A stretch of DNA of 51,894 nucleotides from Vibrio genomosp. F10 str. ZF-129 (lineage in GTDB: Bacteria > Pseudomonadota > Gammaproteobacteria > Enterobacterales > Vibrionaceae): positions 1 to 51,894 of the forward strand of contig NZ_AJYQ02000090.1 in NCBI RefSeq assembly GCF_000287055.2, read 5' to 3'. Each line of letters begins with the position of its first letter. The first letter of the stretch is position 1. Position numbers and translations under genes: made by a program. Under the pieces are notes generated by a model, which was not told the origin of the DNA, made no database searches, and worked only from the letters and a program-made list of their open reading frames with translations. Shown piece by piece: positions 43,314 through 51,894 of the stretch.

Positions 43314-44147
43314 TTATGGCGTTTGTAAGTCCGCTACGATCTCTTTCCATTCGACTAATTCACTGCGAAATCGTTTCAACTGCTTATCACTCATGGTTTT
43401 AAACAACTCAACAATGTAGCGTTGACTCACTGAGCGGTTGTGCTCAATCATGTCTTTAAGCTCTGGCGAAAAATACTGATCAGACTCAAACAGTAATCGA
43501 TGAAAGTTGGGCTGGAAGTAACTCAACTCATCCCGCTTATCCAAGAGACGTCGCCACTCTTCACGCATTCGCGTTTGATAGGCCATCCATTCATAGGCTG
43601 AAATCCTGAGATCTTTGGACCAGCGATCAACGATTTTCTGCTGTTCGTTATTCAGCCGGCCTAACCAAGTCTCGACTCGATCACCAATACGCTCTTGGTA
43701 CCGTGCGTGGATTTCTTGCTCTGATAAATCTTGGTACTTGTTTCTGTATTCTTCGTGACGCTTAGAGAGATTCTCAAGAAGTTGCTCTACCTGTTCATCG
43801 GTTAACGTTTGAATCAGCGAGTAAAGATCCGGGGCAACTCGTGTTAACAATCGTTCGGAGTGCTGCTCTATTTTTTTAAAATGTTGGGCTATCGCGTCTG
43901 GCGTTAGCGTGTCTGGGGAAATCAGTAACAGCGAATCAATATGTGCTTCATACAAAGGAAGCTCTTCCTTTTTATGCCAATCTTTCAATTGCTGAATTTG
44001 GAGCGTCAATATATCGTCTTGATCTCCCGTTAGATCAACAAAATCATCAAGATATTCCAGGATAAACCAGTCTACGTTGCGATAGGCAAATTTCGTCCCG
44101 CAACTCATTAATAGCATACAAACTAACACGATGACTGCGCTTCTCAA
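43314..44147 (-). CDS. DUF6279-like lipoprotein
   Basis: This secreted, lipid-anchored protein of 277 residues has a short signal peptide ending in the lipobox LMSC (C16), followed by a helical, highly charged body with many Glu, Lys, Arg and Trp residues (KRHEEYRNKYQDLSEQEI). I place it with the uncharacterised DUF6279 family of gammaproteobacteria on general resemblance. Its start codon is TTG at 44147, and a near-perfect AAGGAGG lies six bases before it, which makes the rare start convincing. It stands alone; function is unknown. Confidence 0.78.
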   Translation of the reverse strand: MRSAVIVLVCMLLMSCGTKFAYRNVDWFILEYLDDFVDLTGDQDDILTLQIQQLKDWHKKEELPLYEAHIDSLLLISPDTLTPDAIAQHFKKIEQHSERLLTRVAPDLYSLIQTLTDEQVEQLLENLSKRHEEYRNKYQDLSEQEIHARYQERIGDRVETWLGRLNNEQQKIVDRWSKDLRISAYEWMAYQTRMREEWRRLLDKRDELSYFQPNFHRLLFESDQYFSPELKDMIEHNRSVSQRYIVELFKTMSDKQLKRFRSELVEWKEIVADLQTP

Positions 44148-44357
44148 TTTTTGCCTCCTTTCTATTGATCACGTGCATACTCAAAATATAGCACCTATTG
44201 CATTGATATCGCGAGGTTCTTGCGTGTTTGGGTTCACCACTTTAAATGAGACAACGGGAATATTTGGAAACAGATACCCCAGTAGAGGCCTAGTAATTGA
44301 GAAACAGACGAGTAAAATCAGCATTCACTTCATCATTAAGCCAATTTTAGTCTAGAT

Positions 44358-46034
44358 ATGAATAGCTCAGAGCCCTGTTTTACTCGATTTATCGCTTCCA
44401 CGAACGGAATCTCGCTGCCCGTTCGTTTTACTTTTCCGTTCTACTATCAGCCTCACCCACTGTGTGAGCAAGCGGCCCATGAATTACAACATAGACTCGA
44501 CACCCAAATAGACTGGATACATGATTTTGGGCTAGTCAACGATTCAAAGAGCGGTACAGGCAAAATGTTTGGGGTATTGGTGGTAAAGAACTCAAAAGGA
44601 GAGCTTGGGTATTTAAGCGCTTTTTCAGGGAAAATTGCCGATCAAAATCTTCTTCCCGGTTTCGTGCCACCCGTGTTTGATATGTTAAGCAGTGACAGTT
44701 TTTTTCGCTCAGAACTCGCTGAGATTACTCATATAAGTAACGATATCAAGCAATGCCAAGCTAACCCGAAGATCGCAGAGTTAGAAACGAAGCTGCTTCA
44801 ACAGTCGGATTACTTCGAACAGAAAATTGCATCACACAGACAAGCTATGGTTGAGCAACGAGCACACAGGAAACAGCAGCGTTTACTGATAGACGAAAAT
44901 GATGCAACCAACCAAGCGGCACTGATTCAGTTGGGTCGAGAAAGTGTGGCGGAAAAAAATGACTTGAAGCAATTGAAAGCGATTCAAAATGAAACCCTGT
45001 CTAAGCTTCAATACCAACTATCTCAATTAACGGATGAGATAACCGCGATGCTTGAACAGCGCAAAGCCATGTCGAACGCCCTGCAACATAAGTTGTTTGA
45101 ACAGTACCAGTTTTTGAACCAAGCTGGGGTAGAAAAGTCACTCAACGCTATTTTCAACGCAACATCAACACCAGTGCCACCAGCAGGATCAGGTGAATGC
45201 GCAGCGCCTAAGCTACTGCAATACGCATTCACTCATCAACTTGAACCCGTATGTTTGGCTGAGTTTTGGTGGGGCGTATCCCCTAAGTCTGAAATACGTC
45301 AACATAAAAAATACTATCCATCTTGCCAGAGTAAATGCTTACCCATTTTGACCCACATGCTTGAAGGCATTGAATTGGATCCTAATCCTCTATTGGAAAA
45401 CCCGGCCGAAGGCAAAGAGATCGATATCGTTTATCAAGACGATGCCATTGTGGTAGTGAACAAGCCCGCAGAGTTTCTCTCAGTCCCAGGCAAGCATATT
45501 CACGATTCAGTTGCGACACGATTGGCTGAAACCTTCTCGGATGCAGAAGGCCCATTTGTGATCCACAGACTAGATATGTCGACATCAGGGTTACTGGTCT
45601 TTGCGTTAACGCGTCGGGCTAACAAAAGCTTGCAAAAACAGTTTATTACACGTGTGGTAGAGAAGCGGTACGTTGCGCTAATAGAAGGACAGCTCACGCA
45701 ACAAAGTGGCGATGTGTCACTTCCGTTACGCGGTGATTTGTACGACCGGCCTCGTCAGCTAGTTTGCGTTGAACATGGTAAAGCCGCTGAAACACATTGG
45801 GAAAAAATCGCCACGACAAACGGCCGAACTAAAGTATACCTTTACCCTAAAACAGGGCGAACTCATCAACTTCGTGTGCACTGTGCACATCAAGATGGGC
45901 TCAATATGCCTATTGTCGGTGATGACCTATACGGTAAAAAATCAAACCGTTTGCACTTACACGCTGAGTCTCTGGCTTTTGAACACCCTTACAGCAAAGA
46001 GCGAATGCACTTTCAAGTCGATGCGGATTTTTAG
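44358..46034 (+). CDS. RluA-family pseudouridine synthase with long N-terminal extension
   Basis: This RNA-modifying enzyme isomerises uridine. The catalytic domain occupies residues 350-555 with the signature HRLDMSTSGLLVFAL (catalytic D406) and later KTGRTHQLRVHCA. The first 345 residues are unusual: a globular part (about 10-115, with FGVLVVKNSKGELGYLSAFSG), a coiled coil (about 135-250), and a Cys/Trp-containing segment (AAPKLLQYAFTHQLEPVCL, AEFWWG). Typical RluA-type proteins are 220-330 residues, so this is a fusion or large-insert class. Whether it acts on rRNA or tRNA is not evident. ATG 44358 has no clear ribosome binding site. Confidence 0.88.
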   Translation: MNSSEPCFTRFIASTNGISLPVRFTFPFYYQPHPLCEQAAHELQHRLDTQIDWIHDFGLVNDSKSGTGKMFGVLVVKNSKGELGYLSAFSGKIADQNLLPGFVPPVFDMLSSDSFFRSELAEITHISNDIKQCQANPKIAELETKLLQQSDYFEQKIASHRQAMVEQRAHRKQQRLLIDENDATNQAALIQLGRESVAEKNDLKQLKAIQNETLSKLQYQLSQLTDEITAMLEQRKAMSNALQHKLFEQYQFLNQAGVEKSLNAIFNATSTPVPPAGSGECAAPKLLQYAFTHQLEPVCLAEFWWGVSPKSEIRQHKKYYPSCQSKCLPILTHMLEGIELDPNPLLENPAEGKEIDIVYQDDAIVVVNKPAEFLSVPGKHIHDSVATRLAETFSDAEGPFVIHRLDMSTSGLLVFALTRRANKSLQKQFITRVVEKRYVALIEGQLTQQSGDVSLPLRGDLYDRPRQLVCVEHGKAAETHWEKIATTNGRTKVYLYPKTGRTHQLRVHCAHQDGLNMPIVGDDLYGKKSNRLHLHAESLAFEHPYSKERMHFQVDADF

Positions 46035-46052
46035 TCGTTACCCAAGCGTTAC

Positions 46053-46103
46053 ACTAGACCGCACATAACACTAGGCAGCACATAGCACTAGGCAACACAT
46101 AAA
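46053..46103 (+). repeat. 17-bp x 3 imperfect tandem repeat
   Basis: Three contiguous 17-bp units of the form ACTAGGCAGCACATAGC lie at 46053-46069, 46070-46086 and 46087-46103, 18 bp after the pseudouridine synthase stop. They are noncoding and their role is unclear. Confidence 0.75.
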
Positions 46104-46125
46104 AAAGCCCCTCATTAAGAGGGGC
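46101..46125 (-). terminator. Rho-independent terminator of the pst operon
   Basis: A 7-bp GC-rich stem (GCCCCTC / GAGGGGC, 46107-46125) with a 5-base loop is followed on the minus strand by six T. It lies about 100 bp after the pstB stop, and no phoU gene comes between. Confidence 0.85.
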
Positions 46126-46227
46126 AAAGTTTCCATCGCTTATAGTTATTTTAATTTTATACACCAGTTCGTCTGCCGAGCGTTTTCCCATTTTCCCAAG
46201 CAGCATCCCCAGTATGATATTGAGCTT

Positions 46228-46977
46228 CTAACCAAAGTCGCCGTTAACATAGCCTTTAGTACGGTCATCTTTTGGATCACTGAATATCACTTGAGTATCG
46301 TTGTGTTCAACGAGCTCACCCATCAAGAAAAACGCCGTTCTATCTGAAATACGACGCGCTTGCTGCATCGAGTGCGTCACAATAACAATCGTATAGTCTT
46401 TCTTAAGCTCTTCCATCAGCTCTTCAATCTTGTGCGTCGCGATTGGGTCAAGGGCAGAAGTCGGCTCATCCATCAAAATCACATCCGGTGCCATCGCAAT
46501 GGTACGAGCAATACAGAGTCTCTGCTGCTGACCGCCTGATAGGCCAAATGCGTGTGCTTTTAAACGATCTTTCACTTCATCCCATAATGCAGCACCACGT
46601 AACGAACGCTCTACGACTTCATCAAGATGCTTTTTGTCTTTAATGCCTTGAGCACGCAATCCATACGCGACATTTTCATAGATACTCATTGGGAAAGGGT
46701 TGGGCTTTTGGAATACCATCCCCACTCGAATACGAAGGTCTGATACATCAATATCGCCGTAGATATCCTGACCATCCATTTCAAGGCCGCCGTTAATCGT
46801 CACCCCTTCAATCAGATCATTCATACGATTAAGACAACGCAAAAGGGTCGATTTACCACAGCCTGACGGGCCAATTAATGCCGTCACTTGGCGAGTCGGA
46901 ATCGGCAAATTAATCGATTTAAGCGCTTGGTTCTGGCCGTAAAACAGGTTCAGGTTTTCAATATTAAATTTATTCAT
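46228..46977 (-). CDS. pstB: Phosphate ABC transporter ATP-binding protein
   Basis: PstB powers high-affinity phosphate uptake. The 249-residue ATPase has a Walker A site GPSGCGKST (about 36-44), signature [13 protein letters not shown], Walker [12 protein letters not shown] and switch region [10 protein letters not shown], all intact. It is the last gene of pstSCAB. A 142-bp gap separates it from pstA, longer than the rest of the operon; it holds only a weak TTCGC / GCGAA hairpin. PhoU, which normally follows, is absent. Confidence 0.96.
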   Translation of the reverse strand: MNKFNIENLNLFYGQNQALKSINLPIPTRQVTALIGPSGCGKSTLLRCLNRMNDLIEGVTINGGLEMDGQDIYGDIDVSDLRIRVGMVFQKPNPFPMSIYENVAYGLRAQGIKDKKHLDEVVERSLRGAALWDEVKDRLKAHAFGLSGGQQQRLCIARTIAMAPDVILMDEPTSALDPIATHKIEELMEELKKDYTIVIVTHSMQQARRISDRTAFFLMGELVEHNDTQVIFSDPKDDRTKGYVNGDFG

Positions 46978-47119
46978 TTTGTTTATCTCTAAATTCGGTC
47001 AATCGTCTTATTTCAACACGCTTTATATCGGCTCTTATATGTCCTGAGCCTTACTCTGAATACTCTTTTTCGCTAATGATTTTGCGAATTAGTGCTTTTC
47101 ACATTCATGCTTTTTCAAG

Positions 47120-47983
47120 TTAGTAAGTAGCGGTGTTAAAACGACTTGCAATCAATTTGGTTATTGTGTTGATAAGCAATACAACAACAATAAGAACCGT
47201 GGCAGTGCCATACGCTTGATTCCACTCTTCAATGGTAAAAAGCTCAGTGGTTAATTTGTATAAATGGACAGTCAATGTACGTCCAGAATCCATTAAAGAA
47301 TCCGGAATTCGAGCGACCATACCCGCCGTGAGAAATACAGGGGCGGATTCACCGATAACTCGACCAATACTTAAAATGACCGAAGTGATAATACCGGGCA
47401 TTGCGCTTGGTAAGATTAAGCGCCAGATGGTGTAAATTTTTGGCGCACCCAATCCATAAGAGCCTTCTCTGTATGTTTGTGGTACCGCCATTAAGGCTTC
47501 TTCCGTGGTTCGAATGATGACCGGAAGAATCAATATGCTCAGCGTTAATGCACCCGATAAGATCGAGAACCCAAAGCCCATGATCACCACAAAGAAGGTC
47601 ATACCAAACAGGCCGAAGATTATCGACGGAATACCCGCTAATGACTCGGTACAGAATCGAATCACCTTAACCAGTTTACTGCCCACCTTGGCATACTCTG
47701 TGAGATAAATAGCGGTCATAATGCCCAGAGGCGCCGCAACCGAAATGGAAGCAATGACCATGTAAACAGTAGACACGATCATAGGGAAAATACCCTGAGA
47801 ATCGCCAGTGTGACTGTAATTTCCAGTAATGAATGCCCAATCTACGTGTTGAAGACCATTGGACAGGATGTACCACATAATCCAAAACAGAAAACCAACC
47901 GTCAAGCCTGCTGCAGCCCATACGAATGCCGTAAGAACATTGTCCTTAAACTGGCGAGACTGCTTTAATTTCACTCTATTCAT
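47120..47983 (-). CDS. pstA: Phosphate ABC transporter permease
   Basis: PstA forms the channel with PstC. The 287 residues contain six membrane helices, and the permease EAA-type loop reads YREGSYGLGAPKIYTIWRLILP. ATG 47983 (GAGG eight bases upstream) is preferred to the GTG two codons earlier, leaving a 5-bp gap to pstC. It is typical in length and order. Confidence 0.95.
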   Translation of the reverse strand: MNRVKLKQSRQFKDNVLTAFVWAAAGLTVGFLFWIMWYILSNGLQHVDWAFITGNYSHTGDSQGIFPMIVSTVYMVIASISVAAPLGIMTAIYLTEYAKVGSKLVKVIRFCTESLAGIPSIIFGLFGMTFFVVIMGFGFSILSGALTLSILILPVIIRTTEEALMAVPQTYREGSYGLGAPKIYTIWRLILPSAMPGIITSVILSIGRVIGESAPVFLTAGMVARIPDSLMDSGRTLTVHLYKLTTELFTIEEWNQAYGTATVLIVVVLLINTITKLIASRFNTATY

Positions 47984-47988
47984 TGTCA

Positions 47989-48918
47989 CTACCTCGCCTT
48001 CTCACGATTTAGATACAGAAGCGCCGCGTTCAGCATCATAATAAACACCAATAAAACGACCCCTGTCGCATACAATGCATTCGCATGGACGCCACTTGCG
48101 TACGACATTTCAATAGCGATATTCGCGGTTAACGTCCGTGCTGAATCCAGAATACCTTCTGGCATCGCCGGTGCATTACCCATCACCATAATGATCGCCA
48201 TGGTTTCACCCAACGCTCTGCCAATGCCTAAAATGACACCCGTCATAATGCCGGATCTTGCCGCGGGAACGAGTAACTTGAAAATGGTAAAAATCTTCGA
48301 TGCACCGAGCGCCAGTGAGCCTTCTTTATAGGTTCGTGGCACTGCACGAATGGATGTTTCAGACACAGTAATGACGGTAGGAAGAATCATCACCCCTAGT
48401 ACAATAATCCCGGCTAAAATGGTGTTACCTGCTGGGACTTGGAAGATGTTTTGGATCAGGGGAACAATTATCACTAAGCCAAAAAAGCCGTAAACCACCG
48501 ATGGTATGCCCGCTAGAAGCTCTACCGCTGGGCGAATAATGTCGGCAACGCGCTTAGGGGCTATTTCAGCAATAAATATCGCTGTCAGAACACCAATCGG
48601 CACCCCAACGACAACCGCACCTAACGTTGAAACCACCGATGCCACAATCATTGTTGCAACACCATACAACGCTGGCGGTAACCAGTTTTGGCCTAAAACA
48701 ATCCCAGACACTCCGACTTCTCGGAATGCAGGAATACTCTCTTTAACGATGAAATAAGCAATAACGGCTAAGGAAACAATACCAATAATGGCACTGGTTA
48801 AGAATAAACCGTGGAAAATTCGCTCTTTCCAATCCACACGTTTTTTCGTGCGCAGGCCAGATCGATTAACTTGAGTCGCTTGCGTATTCATAAGCTCTTC
48901 ACTATTTGCGATGGTCAT
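47989..48918 (-). CDS. pstC: Phosphate ABC transporter permease
   Basis: PstC is the second channel subunit. It has 309 residues with about six to seven membrane helices and the EAA-type loop YKEGSLALGASKIFTIFKLLVP. The ATG at 48918 is the longest start; the ATG at residue 10 is an alternative, since the first residues are unconserved. It follows pstS after a 95-bp gap containing a hairpin. Confidence 0.95.
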   Translation of the reverse strand: MTIANSEELMNTQATQVNRSGLRTKKRVDWKERIFHGLFLTSAIIGIVSLAVIAYFIVKESIPAFREVGVSGIVLGQNWLPPALYGVATMIVASVVSTLGAVVVGVPIGVLTAIFIAEIAPKRVADIIRPAVELLAGIPSVVYGFFGLVIIVPLIQNIFQVPAGNTILAGIIVLGVMILPTVITVSETSIRAVPRTYKEGSLALGASKIFTIFKLLVPAARSGIMTGVILGIGRALGETMAIIMVMGNAPAMPEGILDSARTLTANIAIEMSYASGVHANALYATGVVLLVFIMMLNAALLYLNREKAR

Positions 48919-48974
48919 ATCAAAATCTCATGCTTCAATCACAGTGTTCAATAACTCTGATGAAGTGGATAAAC

Positions 48975-48997
48975 GCCCAGCCCAAAGTGGGCCAGGC
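48975..48997 (-). other. Hairpin between pstS and pstC
   Basis: A stem GCCCA / TGGGC with outer GCC / GGC pairs and no T-tract lies 17 bp after pstS. It may stabilise the pstS message or reduce transcription into the permease genes. Confidence 0.5.
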
Positions 48998-49013
48998 AAA
49001 AGTAACGATGTAA

Positions 49014-49835
49014 TTAATTAACTGAGATGTAGCCTTTTTTAGCCACTAACGCTTGCGCTTCATCTGTTAGCATCCAGTCTAGGAACTTTTGAGTTTCTGC
49101 CGATGGCTTGCCTTCTTTGTAAAGAACAAGGAATGGACGCGCAACTTTGTAAGAACCGTTCTTAACGTTATCGACAGAAGCTTCAGTGCCGTCTACCGCT
49201 AGCGCATTGACCGATTCGTCGACAGTGCCAAGTGAGATATAACCGATAGCGTATGGGTTTGAAGCCACCATTGTTTTCAGTGCTCCGTTACCGTTGGCAA
49301 CTTGAGCGCGCTGAGAAATCGCCGATACTTTGATACCAGACACTTTCATTTTTAGGCTCATGATGTCTTCAAATGCACCACGAGTACCTGAAGCGGTATC
49401 ACGAGTGATCGCAACGATGGGCTTGTCTGCACCACCGACATCTTTCCAGTTCGTAATGTCGCCTTTATAAATCGCTGTGACTTGCTCTGCCGTTAAACCT
49501 TTTAGTTTGTTGTTTGGGTTTACCACCACCGCAATACCATCACGAGCAACCACTTCTTCAACTAGCGTTGGTTCTTTTTCAGAGTCTTTTAAATTACGAG
49601 AAGACATGCCTAAATCTGCGGTGCCATTTTTAGCCGCTTTCACACCCGCTGAAGATCCTGGTCCTTGAACTTCAATAAAAACTGAATCGTTTGATTTCAT
49701 ATAAGTTTCAGAGAAAACTTCCATCAGTGGAGTAACGCTGCTAGAGCCTACAGCAGAGATGGTTTCTTTTGCAGAAACGGTTGTTACTGCCATTGCGCCT
49801 AGAAGTGCGATTGCACCGATAACTGTCTTTTTCAT
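49014..49835 (-). CDS. pstS: Periplasmic phosphate-binding protein
   Basis: PstS captures phosphate in the periplasm. The 273-residue protein has a clear signal peptide (MKKTVIGAIALLGAMAVTTV, cleavage at VSA-K). The mature start KETISAVGSSSVTPLMEVF, then VQGPGSSAGVKAAKNGTADL, and TRDTASGTRGAFEDI contain the phosphate-contacting Ser, Asp and Arg/Thr residues of the family. ATG 49835 follows AAGGA by seven bases; the GTG just before is rejected. Being the first gene behind a Pho box, it should be strongly induced by phosphate starvation. Confidence 0.96.
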   Translation of the reverse strand: MKKTVIGAIALLGAMAVTTVSAKETISAVGSSSVTPLMEVFSETYMKSNDSVFIEVQGPGSSAGVKAAKNGTADLGMSSRNLKDSEKEPTLVEEVVARDGIAVVVNPNNKLKGLTAEQVTAIYKGDITNWKDVGGADKPIVAITRDTASGTRGAFEDIMSLKMKVSGIKVSAISQRAQVANGNGALKTMVASNPYAIGYISLGTVDESVNALAVDGTEASVDNVKNGSYKVARPFLVLYKEGKPSAETQKFLDWMLTDEAQALVAKKGYISVN

Positions 49836-49904
49836 CACTATTTCCTTAAGTGGCCGAATTGCCGTTGTGTTTTACTCGAACGCTGCTCACTTTAGGCGTC
49901 AAGT

Positions 49905-49944
49905 GTGACAGTTGTGTTTCAGTTAATTTAAGCCTCTGTGACAA
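49905..49944 (-). promoter_or_regulatory. Pho box upstream of pstS
   Basis: Read on the minus strand, CTGAAAC-ACAA-CTGTCAC (49905-49922) fits the PhoB consensus CTGTCAT-N4-CTGTCAY, the second heptamer perfectly. A further TTGTCAC lies at 49938-49944, in register with the 11-bp period. PhoB binding is therefore likely. Confidence 0.7.
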
Positions 49945-50156
49945 AGCGAATAACCTGACCAAAATCAATAAATGTTCATTCTCTTTATAACCGACCTCTC
50001 CAGCAGCCTATACCTGCCTATACTTGGCGCAGTACAAAAAACGAACGTGATGAATACTGAGGTTTTAAAGTGCATAGTAGTGTGTCGTAAAAACTGAGAG
50101 ATTAGTTCAATAAATTATTGATATATTCATCAGGAAGATTACAATCAGCCCTCACC

Positions 50157-50180
50157 ATGCAAATGAGAACAATTTGCATC
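50157..50180 (+). promoter_or_regulatory. Fur-box-like palindrome upstream of the chemoreceptor gene
   Basis: ATGCAAAT and ATTTGCAT form perfect 8-bp arms around seven bases (50157-50179). The inner 19-mer AATGAGAACAATTTGCATC agrees with the Fur box at about 13 of 18 defined positions. It ends 26 bp before the ATG. Fur control is plausible but unproven; another dimeric regulator could use the site. Confidence 0.45.
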
Positions 50181-50206
50181 TGAGTATAATTAAAGAGAGG
50201 ATCTCA

Positions 50207-51847
50207 ATGCGTCAGTTACTCAACGGCTTATCCATAAAAATACAAGTAGTCATCCCCGTCATATTTACGATGTTACTTTTACTCACCGGCATTATTTATA
50301 GTACGACGAATTTAAAACACGCGTTCAGCCAAGTGTCCGATTCAACCGAAGAGTTGATTATGCATAAAGATGAACTGACTGAAATCATTGATAACACTTA
50401 TGCCATGCGAATTAGCGCAATATACAGCCTATTCAGAGCCGATGAAGTCAAAGTATTACCGAGCGTGTTAAAGGAAAGAAGAAAGCAGAATCAAACACTG
50501 CTCAGATCACTGTCTCAGATTAATGGGATGGAACGAGAAGTGAACGCAATGAATGTTGCTATGGACACCTATATTGACCATTCGATAAACGTCATGATTC
50601 CACTTCTTAATGCCAAGCAGCAGAACAACCTTCCCGTGGGTTTTGATGAAAAATACCAACGTGCTTCAGACGAATATCGCGATGCAGGTAAAATGATGGT
50701 GAAAGCGATCTCGGACCTGTCAGATAAAATCAACCTGCTCTCACTTCAAAGGGTTGAAATAAATAGCCAAAAACACACCGCCGTTATCAATAATTCACTG
50801 ATCGGTTTTGCTGCCCTAGTGTTTGTGGGTGCGTTAAGTTGTTGGCTACTAGCGGGCGTTATCGTTAAGCCGATCATCGAACTTCAAGCAACGATGAAAG
50901 AAGTGGCTCATGGTAATCTACTCGTGGAAGCGAATGAAGACGGTGATAATGAAATCACGGCTTTGGCTAAAGATGTCAACTCTACAGTTAAACAGCTTCA
51001 TGGTACGGTCGATGAGTTAGTTCGAATCAGTGTTGATGTCGCCTCCGCTTCAACAGAACTTGCCACTGTGATGACCCAATCAACGGCAAATTCCGATCAA
51101 GAAAAAATCGAAATGGAACAAGTGGCCTCTGCGATTAGCCAGTTAGAACACACCGCAAGTGATGTCACAGCCAACGCTAACATTGCAGACACCGCATCGT
51201 CTCAAGCCAATGAATTGGCGATAAACAGCTTAACCATGTTTGAAGAAAGCAATCGTGCTAACGACAAAATGGCGGATCAACTTAATGATGCGGCTGAGGT
51301 TGTCCACTCACTTAAAAACCAGTCAGAGCAAATTGGCAAGGTCATTGAAGTGATCGAAAGTATTTCAGAGCAAACCAACTTGCTTGCACTGAATGCTGCC
51401 ATTGAAGCTGCACGTGCAGGTGAGAGTGGAAGAGGGTTTGCTGTGGTCGCCGACGAAGTTAGAATGCTGGCTGCACGCACACAAGAATCGACCAAAGAGA
51501 TACAAGCGATTGTTGAAGAGCTGCAATCAAAATCGGGCTTAGCAAACGAGAGTATGAATTCAAGCTTAACCATGTTGGAAAATAACCAAACGCTTTCAGG
51601 CCAAGTCAGTGCGGCATTGACTGAGATTTGTGATTCCATTACAAAACTGTCAAGCATCAACACTCAAGTAACGACAGCATCAATAGAACAAGGGCAAGTG
51701 ACCGCAGATATTAATGTCAATTTAGGTAACATTTATGAGCTGGTCAGCCAAAACGTGATTGGCATAACTCAATCAGCGGCAGCTAGCCAAGAGCTATCTC
51801 AATTGGCAGAGAAACAGCGACAGCAGTTGGGATACTTTAAAGTCTAA
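50207..51847 (+). CDS. Methyl-accepting chemotaxis protein
   Basis: This complete chemoreceptor of 546 residues has the following order: membrane helix about 10-32, a periplasmic helical-bundle sensor about 35-195, a second helix about 202-222 ([20 protein letters not shown]), a HAMP domain about 223-275, and a signalling domain about 276-546. The signalling tip ([19 protein letters not shown] and [15 protein letters not shown]) is intact. There is no CheR tether at the C-terminus. ATG 50207 has GAGAGG six bases upstream; a TTG at 50174 lies within the palindrome and is rejected. A Fur-box-like site precedes it, hinting at iron-linked expression. The ligand is unknown. Confidence 0.95.
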   Translation: MRQLLNGLSIKIQVVIPVIFTMLLLLTGIIYSTTNLKHAFSQVSDSTEELIMHKDELTEIIDNTYAMRISAIYSLFRADEVKVLPSVLKERRKQNQTLLRSLSQINGMEREVNAMNVAMDTYIDHSINVMIPLLNAKQQNNLPVGFDEKYQRASDEYRDAGKMMVKAISDLSDKINLLSLQRVEINSQKHTAVINNSLIGFAALVFVGALSCWLLAGVIVKPIIELQATMKEVAHGNLLVEANEDGDNEITALAKDVNSTVKQLHGTVDELVRISVDVASASTELATVMTQSTANSDQEKIEMEQVASAISQLEHTASDVTANANIADTASSQANELAINSLTMFEESNRANDKMADQLNDAAEVVHSLKNQSEQIGKVIEVIESISEQTNLLALNAAIEAARAGESGRGFAVVADEVRMLAARTQESTKEIQAIVEELQSKSGLANESMNSSLTMLENNQTLSGQVSAALTEICDSITKLSSINTQVTTASIEQGQVTADINVNLGNIYELVSQNVIGITQSAAASQELSQLAEKQRQQLGYFKV

Positions 51848-51870
51848 TAGTGTTTTTTGTACATCGATAA

Positions 51871-51894
51871 AAAAACCGCCAATTGGCGGTTTTT
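51871..51894 (+). terminator. Rho-independent terminator after the chemoreceptor gene
   Basis: A 10-bp stem AAAAACCGCC / GGCGGTTTTT around AATT lies 23 bp after the stop and runs to the window edge. Confidence 0.85.

Noticed and set aside
44131..44355. 74-aa frame between the lipoprotein and pseudouridine synthase genes
   Set aside because: Overlaps the divergent lipoprotein start, has no ribosome binding site and no recognisable protein pattern.
1..51894. Mobile element, prophage, tRNA or rRNA
   Set aside because: No transposase, integrase, terminal inverted repeats, phage structural genes, or cloverleaf or rRNA sequence was recognised on either strand.

Overview
The window reads as a piece of a Vibrio genome, most likely the smaller chromosome. 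The clearest evidence is a Qrr quorum-sensing small RNA with its sigma-54 promoter at 15293-15427. It is supported by an exopolysaccharide locus followed by a cabABC-like secreted calcium-binding matrix protein module and VpsT/BrpT-type LuxR regulators, a pst operon without phoU, and nadE next to a NadD-like gene. Species cannot be fixed from the sequence. I saw no tRNA, rRNA, CRISPR array, insertion sequence or phage gene.

Left part (1-12.2 kb): the 3' end of a chemotaxis receptor; a LysE exporter with its Lrp-type regulator; a MocR regulator divergent from a flavin-binding PNPOx-like gene; a YjeH-type amino acid exporter; and two small unknown genes, one preceded by a perfect 20-bp tandem duplication. 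Next comes a compact catabolic island: a DeoR regulator and a cytoplasmic glycerophosphodiesterase on the minus strand, divergent from a three-gene TRAP transporter plus a HAD phosphatase. Palindromic sites with a TTCATATGAA core lie between the two arms. This looks like an import-and-cleave system for a phosphodiester-type substrate and is the best candidate here for an undescribed pathway.

Middle-left (12.3-19.4 kb): modABC molybdate transporter; a sigma-54/LuxO-controlled Qrr RNA; a small lipoprotein; a NadD-like adenylyltransferase divergent from nadE; a lone glycosyltransferase; then a 443-bp leader region ending in an ops/RfaH element.

Exopolysaccharide region (19.4-42.2 kb): a 14-gene collinear series on the plus strand encodes a priming transferase, an outer-membrane beta-barrel, a short OPX export protein, a Wzc-type tyrosine kinase, an epimerase, an acyltransferase, a Wzy polymerase, a Wzx flippase, a sulfotransferase, four glycosyltransferases and a GH16 glycanase. 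The gene content recalls rhizobial succinoglycan clusters as well as Vibrio brp/cps loci. It is followed by a calcium-binding RTX matrix protein and its type I ABC exporter and adaptor. The exporter's ATPase motifs are strikingly degenerate. Two VpsT/CsgD-like regulators on the opposite strand close the region; one has the c-di-GMP motif form (WLSR) and the other has WLPR.

Right part (42.4-51.9 kb): a TSUP permease, a DUF6279-like lipoprotein, an RluA-family pseudouridine synthase with a very long N-terminal extension, the pstSCAB operon behind a Pho box, and a complete chemotaxis receptor behind a Fur-box-like palindrome. Several gene starts were moved from the longest open frame to internal codons with better ribosome binding sites; each case is stated in its entry.
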